Assembly (NCBI GenBank): GCA_025352165.1
Contig: JANXTX010000202.1
Span: 1 to 50,438, forward strand
Origin: Caulobacteraceae bacterium
Lineage (GTDB): Bacteria; Pseudomonadota; Alphaproteobacteria; Caulobacterales; Caulobacteraceae
Direction: 5' to 3'
Length of the DNA: 50,438 nt
The notes under the pieces are model-generated. The model was not told the DNA's origin. It did no database searches and worked only from the letters and a program-made list of their open reading frames with translations. Below are positions 23,647 through 33,554 of this stretch, one piece after another; position 1 is the stretch's first letter; every line of letters begins with the position of its first letter. The translations under genes were made by a program, and so were the position numbers.

Positions 23647-23653
23647 GCGCCAG

Positions 23654-25105
23654 ATGGGAAAGCCTACAGGATTCCTGGAAATCGACAGACGCGAACGCGG
23701 CTATGAGCCGACCGACGCCAGACTACGCAATTGGAGAGAGTTCGTGCGGCCGCTGCCCGACAGCGAAGTCGAACGTCAGGCAGCACGATGCATGTCGTGC
23801 GGCATTCCGTTTTGCCATACCGGTTGCCCGGTCAACAACCTGATCCCCGACTGGAATGATCTGGTTTACCGGGATCAATGGCGGACTGCGCTGGAAACCC
23901 TGCACTCGACGAATAATTTCCCCGAGTTCACCGGGCGGGTGTGTCCGGCGCCCTGCGAAGCGGCCTGCACGCTGAACATTGGCGACAACCCCGTGACGAT
24001 AAAGACGATCGAGTGTCAGATCGTTGACCGTGGGTGGGAGGAGGGCTGGATCGCTCCATTGCCTTCCGCGCAGTCCACGGGGCGCCGCGTGGCGATAGTG
24101 GGGTCGGGCCCGGCGGGTCTCGCCTGCGCTCAGCAGCTTGCCCGGGCAGGTCATTCCGTCACGGTTTTCGAGAAGAACGATCGAATTGGCGGCCTACTCC
24201 GCTACGGAATTCCCGACTTCAAAATGGAAAAGGCGTTGATCGACCGGCGGATCGCGCAGATGGAGGCCGAGGGGGTCTCGTTCAGAACCAACGCACATGT
24301 CGGAGTTAACATTTCTCTGGATGCGCTCGTTGGAGGGTATGACGCCGTGGTGCTGAGCGGTGGGGCGGAGCAGCCCCGCGATCTTCCGCTTCCAGCCCAC
24401 CAGTTGACCGGAATCCACTTCGCGATGGAATTCCTCACCCAACAAAACAAACGTGTGGCTGGTGACGCGGAAGATGTTGCGGCGTCGAGCGGGACGATCA
24501 GCGCAGCCGGTAAACATGTTGTCGTGATCGGCGGTGGGGACACTGGGTCGGACTGCATTGGCACTTCCAATCGCCAGGGCGCGGCCAGCGTTACGCAGCT
24601 TGAGATCATGCCGGCGCCGCCCGAGCGAGAAAACAAGGCGCTGACGTGGCCGAACTGGCCCCTGAAGATGCGGACCTCATCGTCGCAGGAAGAGGGCTGC
24701 GAAAGGGAATTCGCGGTGACAACCCGACGGGCGCTGGGCGAAAATGGCCGCATCCAATCCCTGGAGTGCGCAAGGCTGGAGTGGAAACCAGGATCGGATG
24801 GCCGATTCACGATGGTAGAAGTGCCCGACAGCGAATTTCAGCTGAAGGCCGATCTGGTCCTACTGGCAATGGGCTTCATCGGGCCAAAGCGTGAAGGGTT
24901 TATAGAGCAGTGCGGCGTCAGACTTGATGCGCGCGGCAACGTGGCGGCCAACGTCGAGGACTACCAGACGTCCCAGGCCAAGGTGTTCTCGTGCGGCGAT
25001 ATGCGCCGGGGGCAGTCCCTGGTCGTTTGGGCGATCCGCGAGGGCCGACAATGCGCACGCGGCGTAGATGGATACCTGATGGGCAGAAGCGGGCTTCCCC
25101 GCTAA
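23654..25105 (+). CDS. gltD: Glutamate synthase small subunit
   Basis: [19 protein letters not shown]; Cys clusters [17 protein letters not shown] and [44 protein letters not shown]. Start at ATG 23654. Confidence 0.96.
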   Translation: MGKPTGFLEIDRRERGYEPTDARLRNWREFVRPLPDSEVERQAARCMSCGIPFCHTGCPVNNLIPDWNDLVYRDQWRTALETLHSTNNFPEFTGRVCPAPCEAACTLNIGDNPVTIKTIECQIVDRGWEEGWIAPLPSAQSTGRRVAIVGSGPAGLACAQQLARAGHSVTVFEKNDRIGGLLRYGIPDFKMEKALIDRRIAQMEAEGVSFRTNAHVGVNISLDALVGGYDAVVLSGGAEQPRDLPLPAHQLTGIHFAMEFLTQQNKRVAGDAEDVAASSGTISAAGKHVVVIGGGDTGSDCIGTSNRQGAASVTQLEIMPAPPERENKALTWPNWPLKMRTSSSQEEGCEREFAVTTRRALGENGRIQSLECARLEWKPGSDGRFTMVEVPDSEFQLKADLVLLAMGFIGPKREGFIEQCGVRLDARGNVAANVEDYQTSQAKVFSCGDMRRGQSLVVWAIREGRQCARGVDGYLMGRSGLPR

Positions 25106-25130
25106 CCCGAACCAGTGTTCATCAGAACGG

Positions 25131-26747
25131 TCAGGCGTTGGCCCGTAGGCGCCTCGGGTTGCGCGCTCTCAGATCGCGAAGAATTTCATGCGCGGCGTTA
25201 TGGCCGGGCGCGCCGGTAACTCCGCCTCCAGGGTGGGTCCCCGAGCCGCACATATACAAGCCACGCACTGGCGACCGATAGTCACCGTGCCCGAGCGCTG
25301 GCCGGGCGCTGTACAGCTGGTCGAGGGAAAGGGCGCCATGAAAGATGTCGCCGCCCGTGAGAGCCAGTTTACGCTCCAGATCGAGCGGTGAAAGGATCAT
25401 GCGCCCTAGCACGGCCCCTTTAAAGTTCGGGGCGTACTGCGTCATTGTGTCGATGATCAGGTCAGCGACTACTTCCCGATGATCGTCCCACGACGCGCCG
25501 TTGGGAAGCGCCGGTGAGAATTGCTGGCAGAACAGACTGGCGACGTGCTGACCAGGAGGCGCCAGCGAATCGTCGAGCACGCTGGGGATATGCATTTCTA
25601 TGGCAGGCGCGCGCGCCCAACCATGCTGGCGGGCGTCCATGTAAGCCTGATCCAGGTAACCCAGGGATGGAGCGATGATGATGCTCGCGCCATGCTGTTC
25701 GGCCAATCCATGGCTTGGCAGGCAGGAGAAACTGGGCAACTCGGAGAGCGCAACGTTCATGCGGAACGTCCCCGATCCACACTTCCAGGCGTCCATCCGG
25801 TCCTTGAAGGGCTGAGGAAGGTGTTCGGGAGCCACCAGTCTGTTGAACAGGAGTTTCGGGTTCAGGTTCGACACAACCAGCCTGGACTCGATGTCATCGC
25901 CATTTTCCAGGACGACGCCCTTTGCGCGTCCCCCGAATATGGCAATTTCCCGCACCGGAGCATCGGTCGAGATTTCGACGCCCTGTTCAACGCAGGCCGC
26001 CGCCATGGCCTGTGTGATGGAACCCATGCCGCCGATCGCGTGGCCCCAGGCCCCCTTAATTCCGTTCACCTCGCCGAATACGTGATGGATCAATACGTAC
26101 GCGGAACCGGGAGTATAGGGGCTGGCGTAATTGCCGATCGTTGCATCGAAGCCGAGCAGACCTTTGAGTGCATCGGTCTCGAACCAGTTGTCCAGCATGT
26201 CGCCGGCGCTCTTGCCGAACAAATCCAGCAGGTCGGCCTGCCCCTGGAGGCCCATTGCGCGAACCCGGTTCGCCAGTCCAAGTCCGGTCAACAGGTCGCG
26301 CGGTGACGCGCTGACGTTATAGGGAGTCTGCAAAAGGATATCGCGTAGCAGATCCACCACGCCATCTAGTCGCTGATGGAATCCCTGCAGGCGCTCGGCA
26401 TCTTTCGTGGACCAGCGAGCGACTTCGCGATGCGCCCTGGCCGGGTCGCGATCAAGGATCAGATAGCGAGAGTCGTCGACAGGCGCGAAGTAGGACAGAG
26501 GCCGGATAACGACCTTCAGACCATGTCGCTCCAACTCCATGTCGCGGATGACTTTGGGATTGAGCAGGCTGACCGAGTAACTCGCGACCGAATTGCGGAA
26601 ACCCGGATGGAATTCCTCGGTGATCGCGGCCCCGCCGACGACACCGCGGCGCTCAAGGACCCGCACCTTGTAGCCCGCTCTGGCCAAATAGAAGGCGCAC
26701 GCCAGGCCATTGTGCCCACCCCCGACTATGATCGCGTCATACGTCAT
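25131..26747 (-). CDS. Phytoene-desaturase-like NAD(P)/FAD-dependent oxidoreductase
   Basis: MTYDAIIVGGGHNGLACAFYLARAGYKVRVLERRGVVGGAAITEEFHPGFRNS; C-terminal GLYMCGSGTHPGGGVTGAPGHNAA. Confidence 0.9.
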   Translation of the reverse strand: MTYDAIIVGGGHNGLACAFYLARAGYKVRVLERRGVVGGAAITEEFHPGFRNSVASYSVSLLNPKVIRDMELERHGLKVVIRPLSYFAPVDDSRYLILDRDPARAHREVARWSTKDAERLQGFHQRLDGVVDLLRDILLQTPYNVSASPRDLLTGLGLANRVRAMGLQGQADLLDLFGKSAGDMLDNWFETDALKGLLGFDATIGNYASPYTPGSAYVLIHHVFGEVNGIKGAWGHAIGGMGSITQAMAAACVEQGVEISTDAPVREIAIFGGRAKGVVLENGDDIESRLVVSNLNPKLLFNRLVAPEHLPQPFKDRMDAWKCGSGTFRMNVALSELPSFSCLPSHGLAEQHGASIIIAPSLGYLDQAYMDARQHGWARAPAIEMHIPSVLDDSLAPPGQHVASLFCQQFSPALPNGASWDDHREVVADLIIDTMTQYAPNFKGAVLGRMILSPLDLERKLALTGGDIFHGALSLDQLYSARPALGHGDYRSPVRGLYMCGSGTHPGGGVTGAPGHNAAHEILRDLRARNPRRLRANA

Positions 26748-27889
26748 ACGCGCGCCAGCTCGCCAAGATAGCGATCGGTGTAGGCGCGAGTTCCGGGTTC
26801 CATCAGCGAGTACGGCCCCGGACGATAGGTTCTGGATCGAACGCCATCCTGATTCATCTCGATGATCCTTTTATCCGCGATGCTTGTCACATCCCAAAGC
26901 CACGTGAGGCTTTCGGTATCGTAGTCGCGGCCTTCCACTGCATCTCCTCGTACCAGCCAGATGACCTCCATTTCCGTGCGCGAGGCGCTGAGTGGAATGA
27001 AACGATAGATCACGCCGTGGTCGGGATAGGCGAGAAATGCGCTGAGAAAGCCAACCTCGGCGAAAAGGCAGCCACCCGCATCTGGTCCTCGGATATTCAT
27101 CGGTGGAGCCACGAGTCGCCCATCGCGGCTGCCAGTCTGGCTTCTTTCCACAAGCGGAGAGAAGATCAGTCTGGTAACCTCCTTCCCATCCGGCTCAGCG
27201 CCCCAAAGCTCGAGATCGCTGTCGGACCGATTATCCCGCGCCTTTGGCCGGGCAAGCAGATGGTGAACGGAAAATTCAGGGTGGGCTACGGCGCAATGGT
27301 AGCACTCGTGGTAATTTTCCAGCGCCAGCTTCCAGTTGGCGTCGACCGCGTAGGTCTTTCGGCAGGCTACCTTGGCCGCGCCCCAAGCATAGCGGTCGCC
27401 AAGAACATCCAGTGCGGCTCGCGCACCGTCGAGGGAGGGGGGATCGTCACCATAGCTAATCAGGATCAGCCCGCCGATGACCGCAACCGGCAACGGCTTG
27501 AGGCCGTAAGCGGATTCGTCAAATCCGGGGGGCATCTCGCGCGCCGCCCGTAGCCGCCCGTCAAGATCGTAGGACCAGGCATGATAGGGACAGGTGAACG
27601 TGGCGACCGTCCCTGTCGGGTTCACGCACAACCGGGACCCTCGATGTCGGCAAACATTGTTCAGGGCCGTGACCTTGCCGCCCCCTCCCCGAACTATAAT
27701 CGCGGACTCATTGCCCAGTCTTGTGACGAAATAGTCGCCTTGCGACGGAATCTCACTGACATGTCCAACGTAGGTCCAACGACCGAGCAGTAGGTCCACG
27801 TCGCGCGCAAATATGCTTTCGTCGATGTAGAACGCCTGGTCCAGCGAGTGGCCGGGCAAATGCGCCGCTATCAGGTCCTCGATCGTCAT
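26744..27889 (-). CDS. Rieske [2Fe-2S] aromatic-ring-hydroxylating oxygenase alpha subunit-like protein
   Basis: CRHRGSRLCVNPTGTVATFTCPYHAWSYDLDGRL (CxH...CxxH); ENYHECYHCAVAHPEF mononuclear-iron region; start ATG 27889; overlaps the next gene by 4 bp. Confidence 0.92.
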   Translation of the reverse strand: MTIEDLIAAHLPGHSLDQAFYIDESIFARDVDLLLGRWTYVGHVSEIPSQGDYFVTRLGNESAIIVRGGGGKVTALNNVCRHRGSRLCVNPTGTVATFTCPYHAWSYDLDGRLRAAREMPPGFDESAYGLKPLPVAVIGGLILISYGDDPPSLDGARAALDVLGDRYAWGAAKVACRKTYAVDANWKLALENYHECYHCAVAHPEFSVHHLLARPKARDNRSDSDLELWGAEPDGKEVTRLIFSPLVERSQTGSRDGRLVAPPMNIRGPDAGGCLFAEVGFLSAFLAYPDHGVIYRFIPLSASRTEMEVIWLVRGDAVEGRDYDTESLTWLWDVTSIADKRIIEMNQDGVRSRTYRPGPYSLMEPGTRAYTDRYLGELARV

Positions 27890-28038
27890 GAGCGTTCCAG
27901 GGGCTCCAGAAATCTCACCGTGCGTCCGAGCGCCGGCGCGCATGCCTGCTTCTCTTCCATGGCGCCATTGGCCAGGATGCGGTCAGCTTGGTTAACGACC
28001 TCGCCCCCATCAACGACGATGTCAAAGGTTGCGAGCAT
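27886..28038 (-). CDS. Possible 50-aa small ORF coupled (ATGA) to the Rieske gene
   Basis: Manual translation: MLATFDIVVDGGEVVNQADRILANGAMEEKQACAPALGRTVRFLEPLERS*, stop TGA overlapping the Rieske ATG. Not in the supplied ORF track (too short). Confidence 0.35.
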   Translation of the reverse strand: MLATFDIVVDGGEVVNQADRILANGAMEEKQACAPALGRTVRFLEPLERS

Positions 28039-29014
28039 TGGCTGCTTTCAATTGCGTATCAGCGATCAGCGATCTGGCGGCGGTCAGAACGGTCGATGCT
28101 GACAACTCCATCATATGGCAAATGGCCTGATCAAGGTGCGGGTCCAGGGCTTTGATTTCCGAATATGTACGCGCGCCTCGGACGGTACGGCAGTCTGTTC
28201 CCCATGGCCGGTAGTGGGTTTCATCGGACGGGCCGAACAAGCCAAGCGTCGGCGCACCCGCGGCGGCGGCCATGTGCATCAAGCCAGAGTCGGCGCCTAT
28301 GAACAATCGCGCTCGCTTGAGGCATGCGAACGAGACCAGCAGGTCCTCATGTCCCACGAGATCGATGCAACGGTAGCGAGGCACCGCCGCTTTCACCGCG
28401 GCGGCGGCGACCTGATCATCAGGCCCACCGAGGACCATGAGTCGTCCACCATCCATGGGCCCGCCTGGGCCGAGCAACATTCGGGCGACCATTGCATAGC
28501 GTTCGGAGGGCCAGGTCTTGCCCACCCAGTTTGCCGCTGGCGCGATCGCCAGGATCGGAGATTCGCCCGCCGTCAATCGATCAGCTCGGGCCTCGATCTC
28601 ATCGCTTGTGAACAGGAACGGCGACGGCGGCTGGTCTTCCAGCTTTAGGAGGCGCGCTGCTTCGACGACCTTGTGTTCGCCTGCGGGCCCCTTTGCATGG
28701 ACAGCGCGGCGTACCGGGCGCAGCACGCTTGCAAGCGCCGAACCCCTGAGATCGACCACGAGGCCCCAATGACGCCCGTGTACCCGACGCCACAGTTCCA
28801 GCCAATGGATGCCCATCGGCCGCTTTTGCATTGCGATGATAGCTTCCAATCCGGGGATTTGCGCGAATAGCGGAGCTGTCAGCTCGCTGGCGACAATCGT
28901 AAACCGCGCGCCCGGGATCTGGTCGACAAGTGTCCTGATCAAGCCGGACGCCAGGACCGCGTCGCCGATGCGGCTCGCGGTGATGAACAGGATCGGAAAG
29001 TGTTTCGCCGCCAT
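28022..29014 (-). CDS. Glycosyltransferase family 9 (LPS heptosyltransferase-like)
   Basis: ILFITASRIGDAVLASGLIRTLVDQIPGARFTIV; FIGADSGLMHMAAAAGAPTLGLFGPSDETHYRPWG; start taken at MAAKHFPIL. Confidence 0.9.
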   Translation of the reverse strand: MAAKHFPILFITASRIGDAVLASGLIRTLVDQIPGARFTIVASELTAPLFAQIPGLEAIIAMQKRPMGIHWLELWRRVHGRHWGLVVDLRGSALASVLRPVRRAVHAKGPAGEHKVVEAARLLKLEDQPPSPFLFTSDEIEARADRLTAGESPILAIAPAANWVGKTWPSERYAMVARMLLGPGGPMDGGRLMVLGGPDDQVAAAAVKAAVPRYRCIDLVGHEDLLVSFACLKRARLFIGADSGLMHMAAAAGAPTLGLFGPSDETHYRPWGTDCRTVRGARTYSEIKALDPHLDQAICHMMELSASTVLTAARSLIADTQLKAANARNL

Positions 29015-29068
29015 CGTGGGGACTCTATAGGGGTATGGCCTCTGGTGCTCCAGAGATACCGGGGTCAT

Positions 29069-29899
29069 ATGGGCGCAATGACCTCCTCACTGTTCTATGC
29101 GGAATTGCCTGGTCGCGCTGTACTCTCGGTGCGCGGACCCGATTGGCGCCAGTTTCTCCAGGGTCTGGTCACTCAGGACGTCGAGGGCCTCGCCCAGGGA
29201 CAACTGCGGTTCGCCGCCCTGTTGAGTCCCCAGGGCAAAGTGCTGTTCGATCTTTTTCTGGTGGGAACGGAACACGGTTGCCTGATCGAATGTTCCGCCG
29301 ACCGCGGAGCCGATCTGGCGCGAAAGCTGATGATGTACAGGCTTCGTGCAAAGGTAGAAATTGAGACAGCCGACTTGGCGGTGGCGGCGATCTGGGGTGC
29401 GAACACCCCGACAACGGCAATGATCGATCCGCGCCTGGCTGATCTGGGCTGCAGAGCCTACGGGACACCGCCCCCGCCGGGAGCAACGCTGGAAGGCGAG
29501 GACGCCTTCAGCGAGCATTGCATGAGGCTCGGGGTTCCCGGCGCCGAGGACTGGGGATATGATGAATCCTACCCGATAGAGGCGAATTTCGATCTTCTTG
29601 GCGGGATAGATTTCAAGAAGGGCTGTTTTGTCGGGCAGGAGACAACCTCGAGGATGAAGCGGCGCGGAACGATCAAGAGCCGCATGGTTCCGGTCGTCTT
29701 TGACGGGCCCGCCCCCGCCAGCGGCACGGAGTTGCTTGCCGGGGAATTACGGGCTGGATTCACGCGATCAGCGATTGCCGGAAGGGCGATGGCATTGCTC
29801 CGACTCGATCGACTGGAAGCTGGCGCCCTGACGATGCCTGACGGTCGCGAGTGGAACGTTGCCTGGCCGCCCTGGCTCCGATCCCAGATTGCCGACTAG
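29069..29899 (+). CDS. ygfZ: YgfZ/GcvT-like folate-binding protein (Fe-S cluster assembly)
   Basis: WRQFLQGLVTQDVEGL; KGCFVGQETTSRMKRRGTIKSRMVPV (K-GC-x-GQE motif). Start approximate. Confidence 0.88.
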   Translation: MGAMTSSLFYAELPGRAVLSVRGPDWRQFLQGLVTQDVEGLAQGQLRFAALLSPQGKVLFDLFLVGTEHGCLIECSADRGADLARKLMMYRLRAKVEIETADLAVAAIWGANTPTTAMIDPRLADLGCRAYGTPPPPGATLEGEDAFSEHCMRLGVPGAEDWGYDESYPIEANFDLLGGIDFKKGCFVGQETTSRMKRRGTIKSRMVPVVFDGPAPASGTELLAGELRAGFTRSAIAGRAMALLRLDRLEAGALTMPDGREWNVAWPPWLRSQIAD

Positions 29900-30960
29900 G
29901 CTCGCCAGCGGTCGCAGGGCCACTCATAGCCACTGGCGCCGCCGTCTTGCCCGAGTTGCGCGAGCACATACGCTAAGATCCGGCTGCTTTCGAATAGCGT
30001 CCAGGTTCGCTTCCATCCGCTCGCCGCCATCGCCCTGGCTGCCTGATCGTCGGCAAGCATCCACCGCAGTTGGAATAGGAGATTGTCCCAGTCGTCATAG
30101 AATGCCGCTTCGTTCGCTCCGTAAAACCGATCGAAGCCCGATCGCCGGTCGAGCAGGACTGCCTGGCCCCAGCCGAACATGTGAGCCATGCGATCGGATG
30201 CGTAGAGGGGCAGGGTTGAGCGCCGCGACAAACACCAGCCAATCCGCGCGGATTGGAGGGCCTCGAAATATCGGTATCCACCCGCTTCCGGATCACCGGC
30301 TATGCCAGGGTGGTTCAACCGGACGGATGGAACGGCCAGCTTCAGTCGTCCAACGGCAACTGAAGGCGGAAGTTTTTCGACGCCGATCTCGCGGGGCCTG
30401 TCATCGTGGGCGGGAAACAGAAGGTCGTAGGCCGGCGACTCGTTCTCGAATGCTCGCCCGGTTTCGACAGACGGATCGACAGGGTTTGGCAGGAACGCCG
30501 CGAACCCAGATGCGCTGGCATAGCGTCCCAGCCCCGGATCGGCCGTGGATACGAAAAGGGCGTCAGCGAAACCGTTGCGTTGCGAGAGTCGACGCTGGTT
30601 CTTCGGCGTATCAATCGGGTCAATATTTATTTCGGCGATCAAAACACCCGGCGCGAGCCGCCTGGCTTCCTGCAGTGACGAATTGGAAATCTGATCGGCA
30701 AAATGGAGCAGGATCAGATCGGGCCTGAGTTCATCCACGCATTGCAGGAACCGACGGTTGGCCCACCCGCGACCCAAACCGCGCAGGCGCAGAGGCGAGC
30801 TCATTCGCGCAACCGCTCGATCCGAAAACTCCACGACCAGATGATTGGCCCTTGTGCCGGCAAGGGTGAACTTGCGGCAGATATCGAACAGAGACAGTCT
30901 GGCGGAGTGACGCTCGGCGCCGGTCATCCAGTTGAAATCGGCGACGTTTAAAATTCGCAT
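29896..30960 (-). CDS. Glycosyltransferase-like protein
   Basis: MRILNVADFNWMTGAERHSARLSL...; YFEALQSARIGWCLSRRSTLPLYASDRMAHMFGWGQAVLLDRRSGF resembles the C-terminal part of GT-B-type proteins. Confidence 0.65.
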   Translation of the reverse strand: MRILNVADFNWMTGAERHSARLSLFDICRKFTLAGTRANHLVVEFSDRAVARMSSPLRLRGLGRGWANRRFLQCVDELRPDLILLHFADQISNSSLQEARRLAPGVLIAEINIDPIDTPKNQRRLSQRNGFADALFVSTADPGLGRYASASGFAAFLPNPVDPSVETGRAFENESPAYDLLFPAHDDRPREIGVEKLPPSVAVGRLKLAVPSVRLNHPGIAGDPEAGGYRYFEALQSARIGWCLSRRSTLPLYASDRMAHMFGWGQAVLLDRRSGFDRFYGANEAAFYDDWDNLLFQLRWMLADDQAARAMAASGWKRTWTLFESSRILAYVLAQLGQDGGASGYEWPCDRWRA

Positions 30961-30984
30961 GCACAGTTAGGGGAGCGATCAGTC

Positions 30985-31590
30985 TTGGGCGTCAAGGTCT
31001 ACGAAACAGATGGAGGGCGTTGCGGGTGGGCAAACCCGGCCGACGACCTCTACGTCGCTTACCATGACGTGGAATGGGGCGTCCCGGAATATGATTCCCG
31101 CGCGCTGTGGGAAAAGCTCGTTCTTGACGGCTTTCAGGCCGGTCTATCCTGGATCACCATCCTCAGAAAGAGGGAAGCCTTTCGGTCCGCGTTTCGGGAC
31201 TTCGATCCAGATATAGTGTCGCGTTTCGGGGAGCAGGATCGGGCGCGTCTGATGTCCGATGCCGGCATAGTGCGATCTGGCGCGAAGATCGATGCGGCAA
31301 TCAGCGGCGCGCAAATCTATCTCGACATGCGGGAACGTGGCGAGGATTTCGCCGAATTCCTCTGGGATTTCACGGACGGCCGGGTGATCCACAATGAGTG
31401 GAAGCATATTGGTGAGGTGCCGGCCCAGACCGAGCTGGCGGGGCGGGTCGCAAAATCCCTGAAGGCCAAAGGCTTCAAGTTCTGCGGACCGGTCATCGTG
31501 TACGCCTTCATGCAGGCTGTCGGCATGGTCAACGATCACCTGACCTGCTGTTTCCGTCACTCACAGGTGGCGGCGCTGGAACGGCGCTAG
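30985..31590 (+). CDS. tag: DNA-3-methyladenine glycosylase I
   Basis: GRCGWANPADDLYVAYHDVEWGVPEYDSRALWEKLVLDGFQAGLSWITILRKREAFRSAF; MQAVGMVNDHLTCCFRH. Confidence 0.95.
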   Translation: MGVKVYETDGGRCGWANPADDLYVAYHDVEWGVPEYDSRALWEKLVLDGFQAGLSWITILRKREAFRSAFRDFDPDIVSRFGEQDRARLMSDAGIVRSGAKIDAAISGAQIYLDMRERGEDFAEFLWDFTDGRVIHNEWKHIGEVPAQTELAGRVAKSLKAKGFKFCGPVIVYAFMQAVGMVNDHLTCCFRHSQVAALERR

Positions 31591-32192
31591 TGGTTGATCC
31601 GGCAAGTTTGCACTGCGGAGTGGATGAGGCCGGCAGGGGGCCTTGGGCCGGGCCTGTCTACGCCGCCGCCGTCATCCTGCCATCCAACGTGATCCTTCCA
31701 GGACTCAACGACTCCAAGAAGCTGACCGCTCGGCAACGCGAAGACCTGGAACCGGCAATCAAGGCAGGCGCAGTAGAATGGAGCGTTGCGTTGGCGACCG
31801 TCGACGAAATCGACCGATACAATATCCTTCAGGCCACCGGGCTCGCAATGCGACGCGCGATTGAGGCCCTCGGTGTGTTGCCTACCCTCGCAATCGTCGA
31901 TGGCAACTACGCGTTCTCCCTGCCGTGCCCGGTAAAGACGGTGGTGGGCGGAGACGGGTCGATTGCCGCAATATCGGCGGCATCAATTCTCGCGAAGACC
32001 GCCCGAGACAGGCTGATGCAGGAAATGGAGAGTCTATACCCCGGCTACGGCTTTGACCGACATAAGGGTTATGGAGTGAGGGTTCATGCGGAAGCGCTCC
32101 GGACTCTTGGCCCGTGCGCAATTCACCGGAAATCCTTTGCGCCGGTGCGAGCGGCCATCGCCGCCGGTGTTGATCGACGGATTCAACATTGA
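31590..32192 (+). CDS. rnhB: Ribonuclease HII
   Basis: CGVDEAGRGPWAGPVYAAAVIL; GLNDSKKLTARQRE; YPGYGFDRHKGYGVRVHAEAL; GTG start overlaps the tag stop. Confidence 0.95.
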   Translation: MVDPASLHCGVDEAGRGPWAGPVYAAAVILPSNVILPGLNDSKKLTARQREDLEPAIKAGAVEWSVALATVDEIDRYNILQATGLAMRRAIEALGVLPTLAIVDGNYAFSLPCPVKTVVGGDGSIAAISAASILAKTARDRLMQEMESLYPGYGFDRHKGYGVRVHAEALRTLGPCAIHRKSFAPVRAAIAAGVDRRIQH

Positions 32193-32224
32193 CCCGTTTG
32201 CCGGAACGCTAAAATCTGTCCGAC

Positions 32225-33301
32225 ATGTCCCGTGGATCGCAGGTAGCCCGCGCCCTGAAGATACAAGCAGTGGCCTGCACCGCTTTCGGATCTCCGTTCT
32301 CAGGGGCCCTCATGCAAAGCGCCGGTGAGGACGTTGAGGCAGGCGGACCAACCGTCGCTCTGATGGCGCAATGGGCGGACGCTTCCGCGCGCTCGCTCAT
32401 GACGGATGCGGTTCCGGTTCGCCTGCTCGGTGCGCTACACGATTGCGTTCTTAGCGGCGATGCGCCCTCGCTGGCCGCCGCCTATCCCGCTGAAGGTCGA
32501 TCAGGCGATACCGAAGCGGCCTGGCGCGAAGCGAGGAAACTGATCGAGGCTGTTCCTGACCGGCTGATCGACTTCATGGGCCACGAACCCCAGACCAACG
32601 AGGTTCGGCGTTCCGCGTGCTTGATAGGCGGTTTCCTGACGGTGGCGAAGGAAACAGGACTTCCGCTGCGCTGCTTCGAGATGGGGGCCAGCGCCGGGCT
32701 CAATCAACTTTGGGACCGGTTTCGTTATGTGCTTGGTTCTCAGGCGACATGGGGCGCCGCCGACGCGTCTGTGTCGATCGAGACCGATTGGCATGGCTTG
32801 CCCCCGCCGGTTGACGCCGATGTCCAGGTTGTCGAGAGAGCGGCCTGTGACAGAAAGCCGGTGGATCTGACAGAGCCGATGGCGCGCCGTCGACTTCGGG
32901 CCTTTGTTTGGGCCGATCAAATCGACCGAATTGTCCGCCTCGAGGCAGCCATTGCGCTTTCGCAAGCTGAGGGCTCAGCGGTTGAATGCAGCGACGCTGT
33001 TGCATGGGCATCGTCACGTGCGACCCCCGCTGATGGCGCGGCGACGATTCTGTATCATTCGGTGTTCTGGCAATACATGCCGCCCGAGAGCCAGGCGGCC
33101 TTGCGTGCGGTGATCAAGAGCCATGGAGACGCCGCGTCCAAATCGGCGCCCTTCGCCTGGGTTAGAATGGAGCCTCCGCCTGACGATCTCGCCAATATGG
33201 AATTGCGGTTGACTCTCTGGCCGGGCGGAGACGAACGCCTGCTGGCCCGCGTTCACCCACACGGCGCGTCTGTCAACTGGCTGGATGCGGGAACAGTCTA
33301 A
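32225..33301 (+). CDS. DUF2332 domain-containing protein
   Basis: ACTAFGSPFSGALM...; LPLRCFEMGASAGLNQLWDRFRY; ILYHSVFWQYMPPESQAAL. Confidence 0.8.
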   Translation: MSRGSQVARALKIQAVACTAFGSPFSGALMQSAGEDVEAGGPTVALMAQWADASARSLMTDAVPVRLLGALHDCVLSGDAPSLAAAYPAEGRSGDTEAAWREARKLIEAVPDRLIDFMGHEPQTNEVRRSACLIGGFLTVAKETGLPLRCFEMGASAGLNQLWDRFRYVLGSQATWGAADASVSIETDWHGLPPPVDADVQVVERAACDRKPVDLTEPMARRRLRAFVWADQIDRIVRLEAAIALSQAEGSAVECSDAVAWASSRATPADGAATILYHSVFWQYMPPESQAALRAVIKSHGDAASKSAPFAWVRMEPPPDDLANMELRLTLWPGGDERLLARVHPHGASVNWLDAGTV

Positions 33302-33341
33302 TTTTCGGCTATTGGCAGACGGTCCAAAGCCTGCCGGCTGC

Positions 33342-33554
33342 CTATTCGCCCTCGATCAGGTCGCGCGCCTCTTCCGGTAGCATGATCGGTACTCCGTCTC
33401 GTATTGGGTAGGCGAGGCGTGCCGACCGGCTTACGAGTTCTGACTTCTCGCGATCATAGTTTAGCGGTCCGTGTGTAACGGGACAGACCAGAATTTCCAG
33501 AAGTTTGGGGTCAAGCTCGATTTTTCTTGTCTCGGGCTCAGTCATGATCGACAC
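33342..33554 (-). CDS. Trm112 family protein (YcaR-like)
   Basis: [51 protein letters not shown]. Confidence 0.92.
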   Translation of the reverse strand: MSIMTEPETRKIELDPKLLEILVCPVTHGPLNYDREKSELVSRSARLAYPIRDGVPIMLPEEARDLIEGE

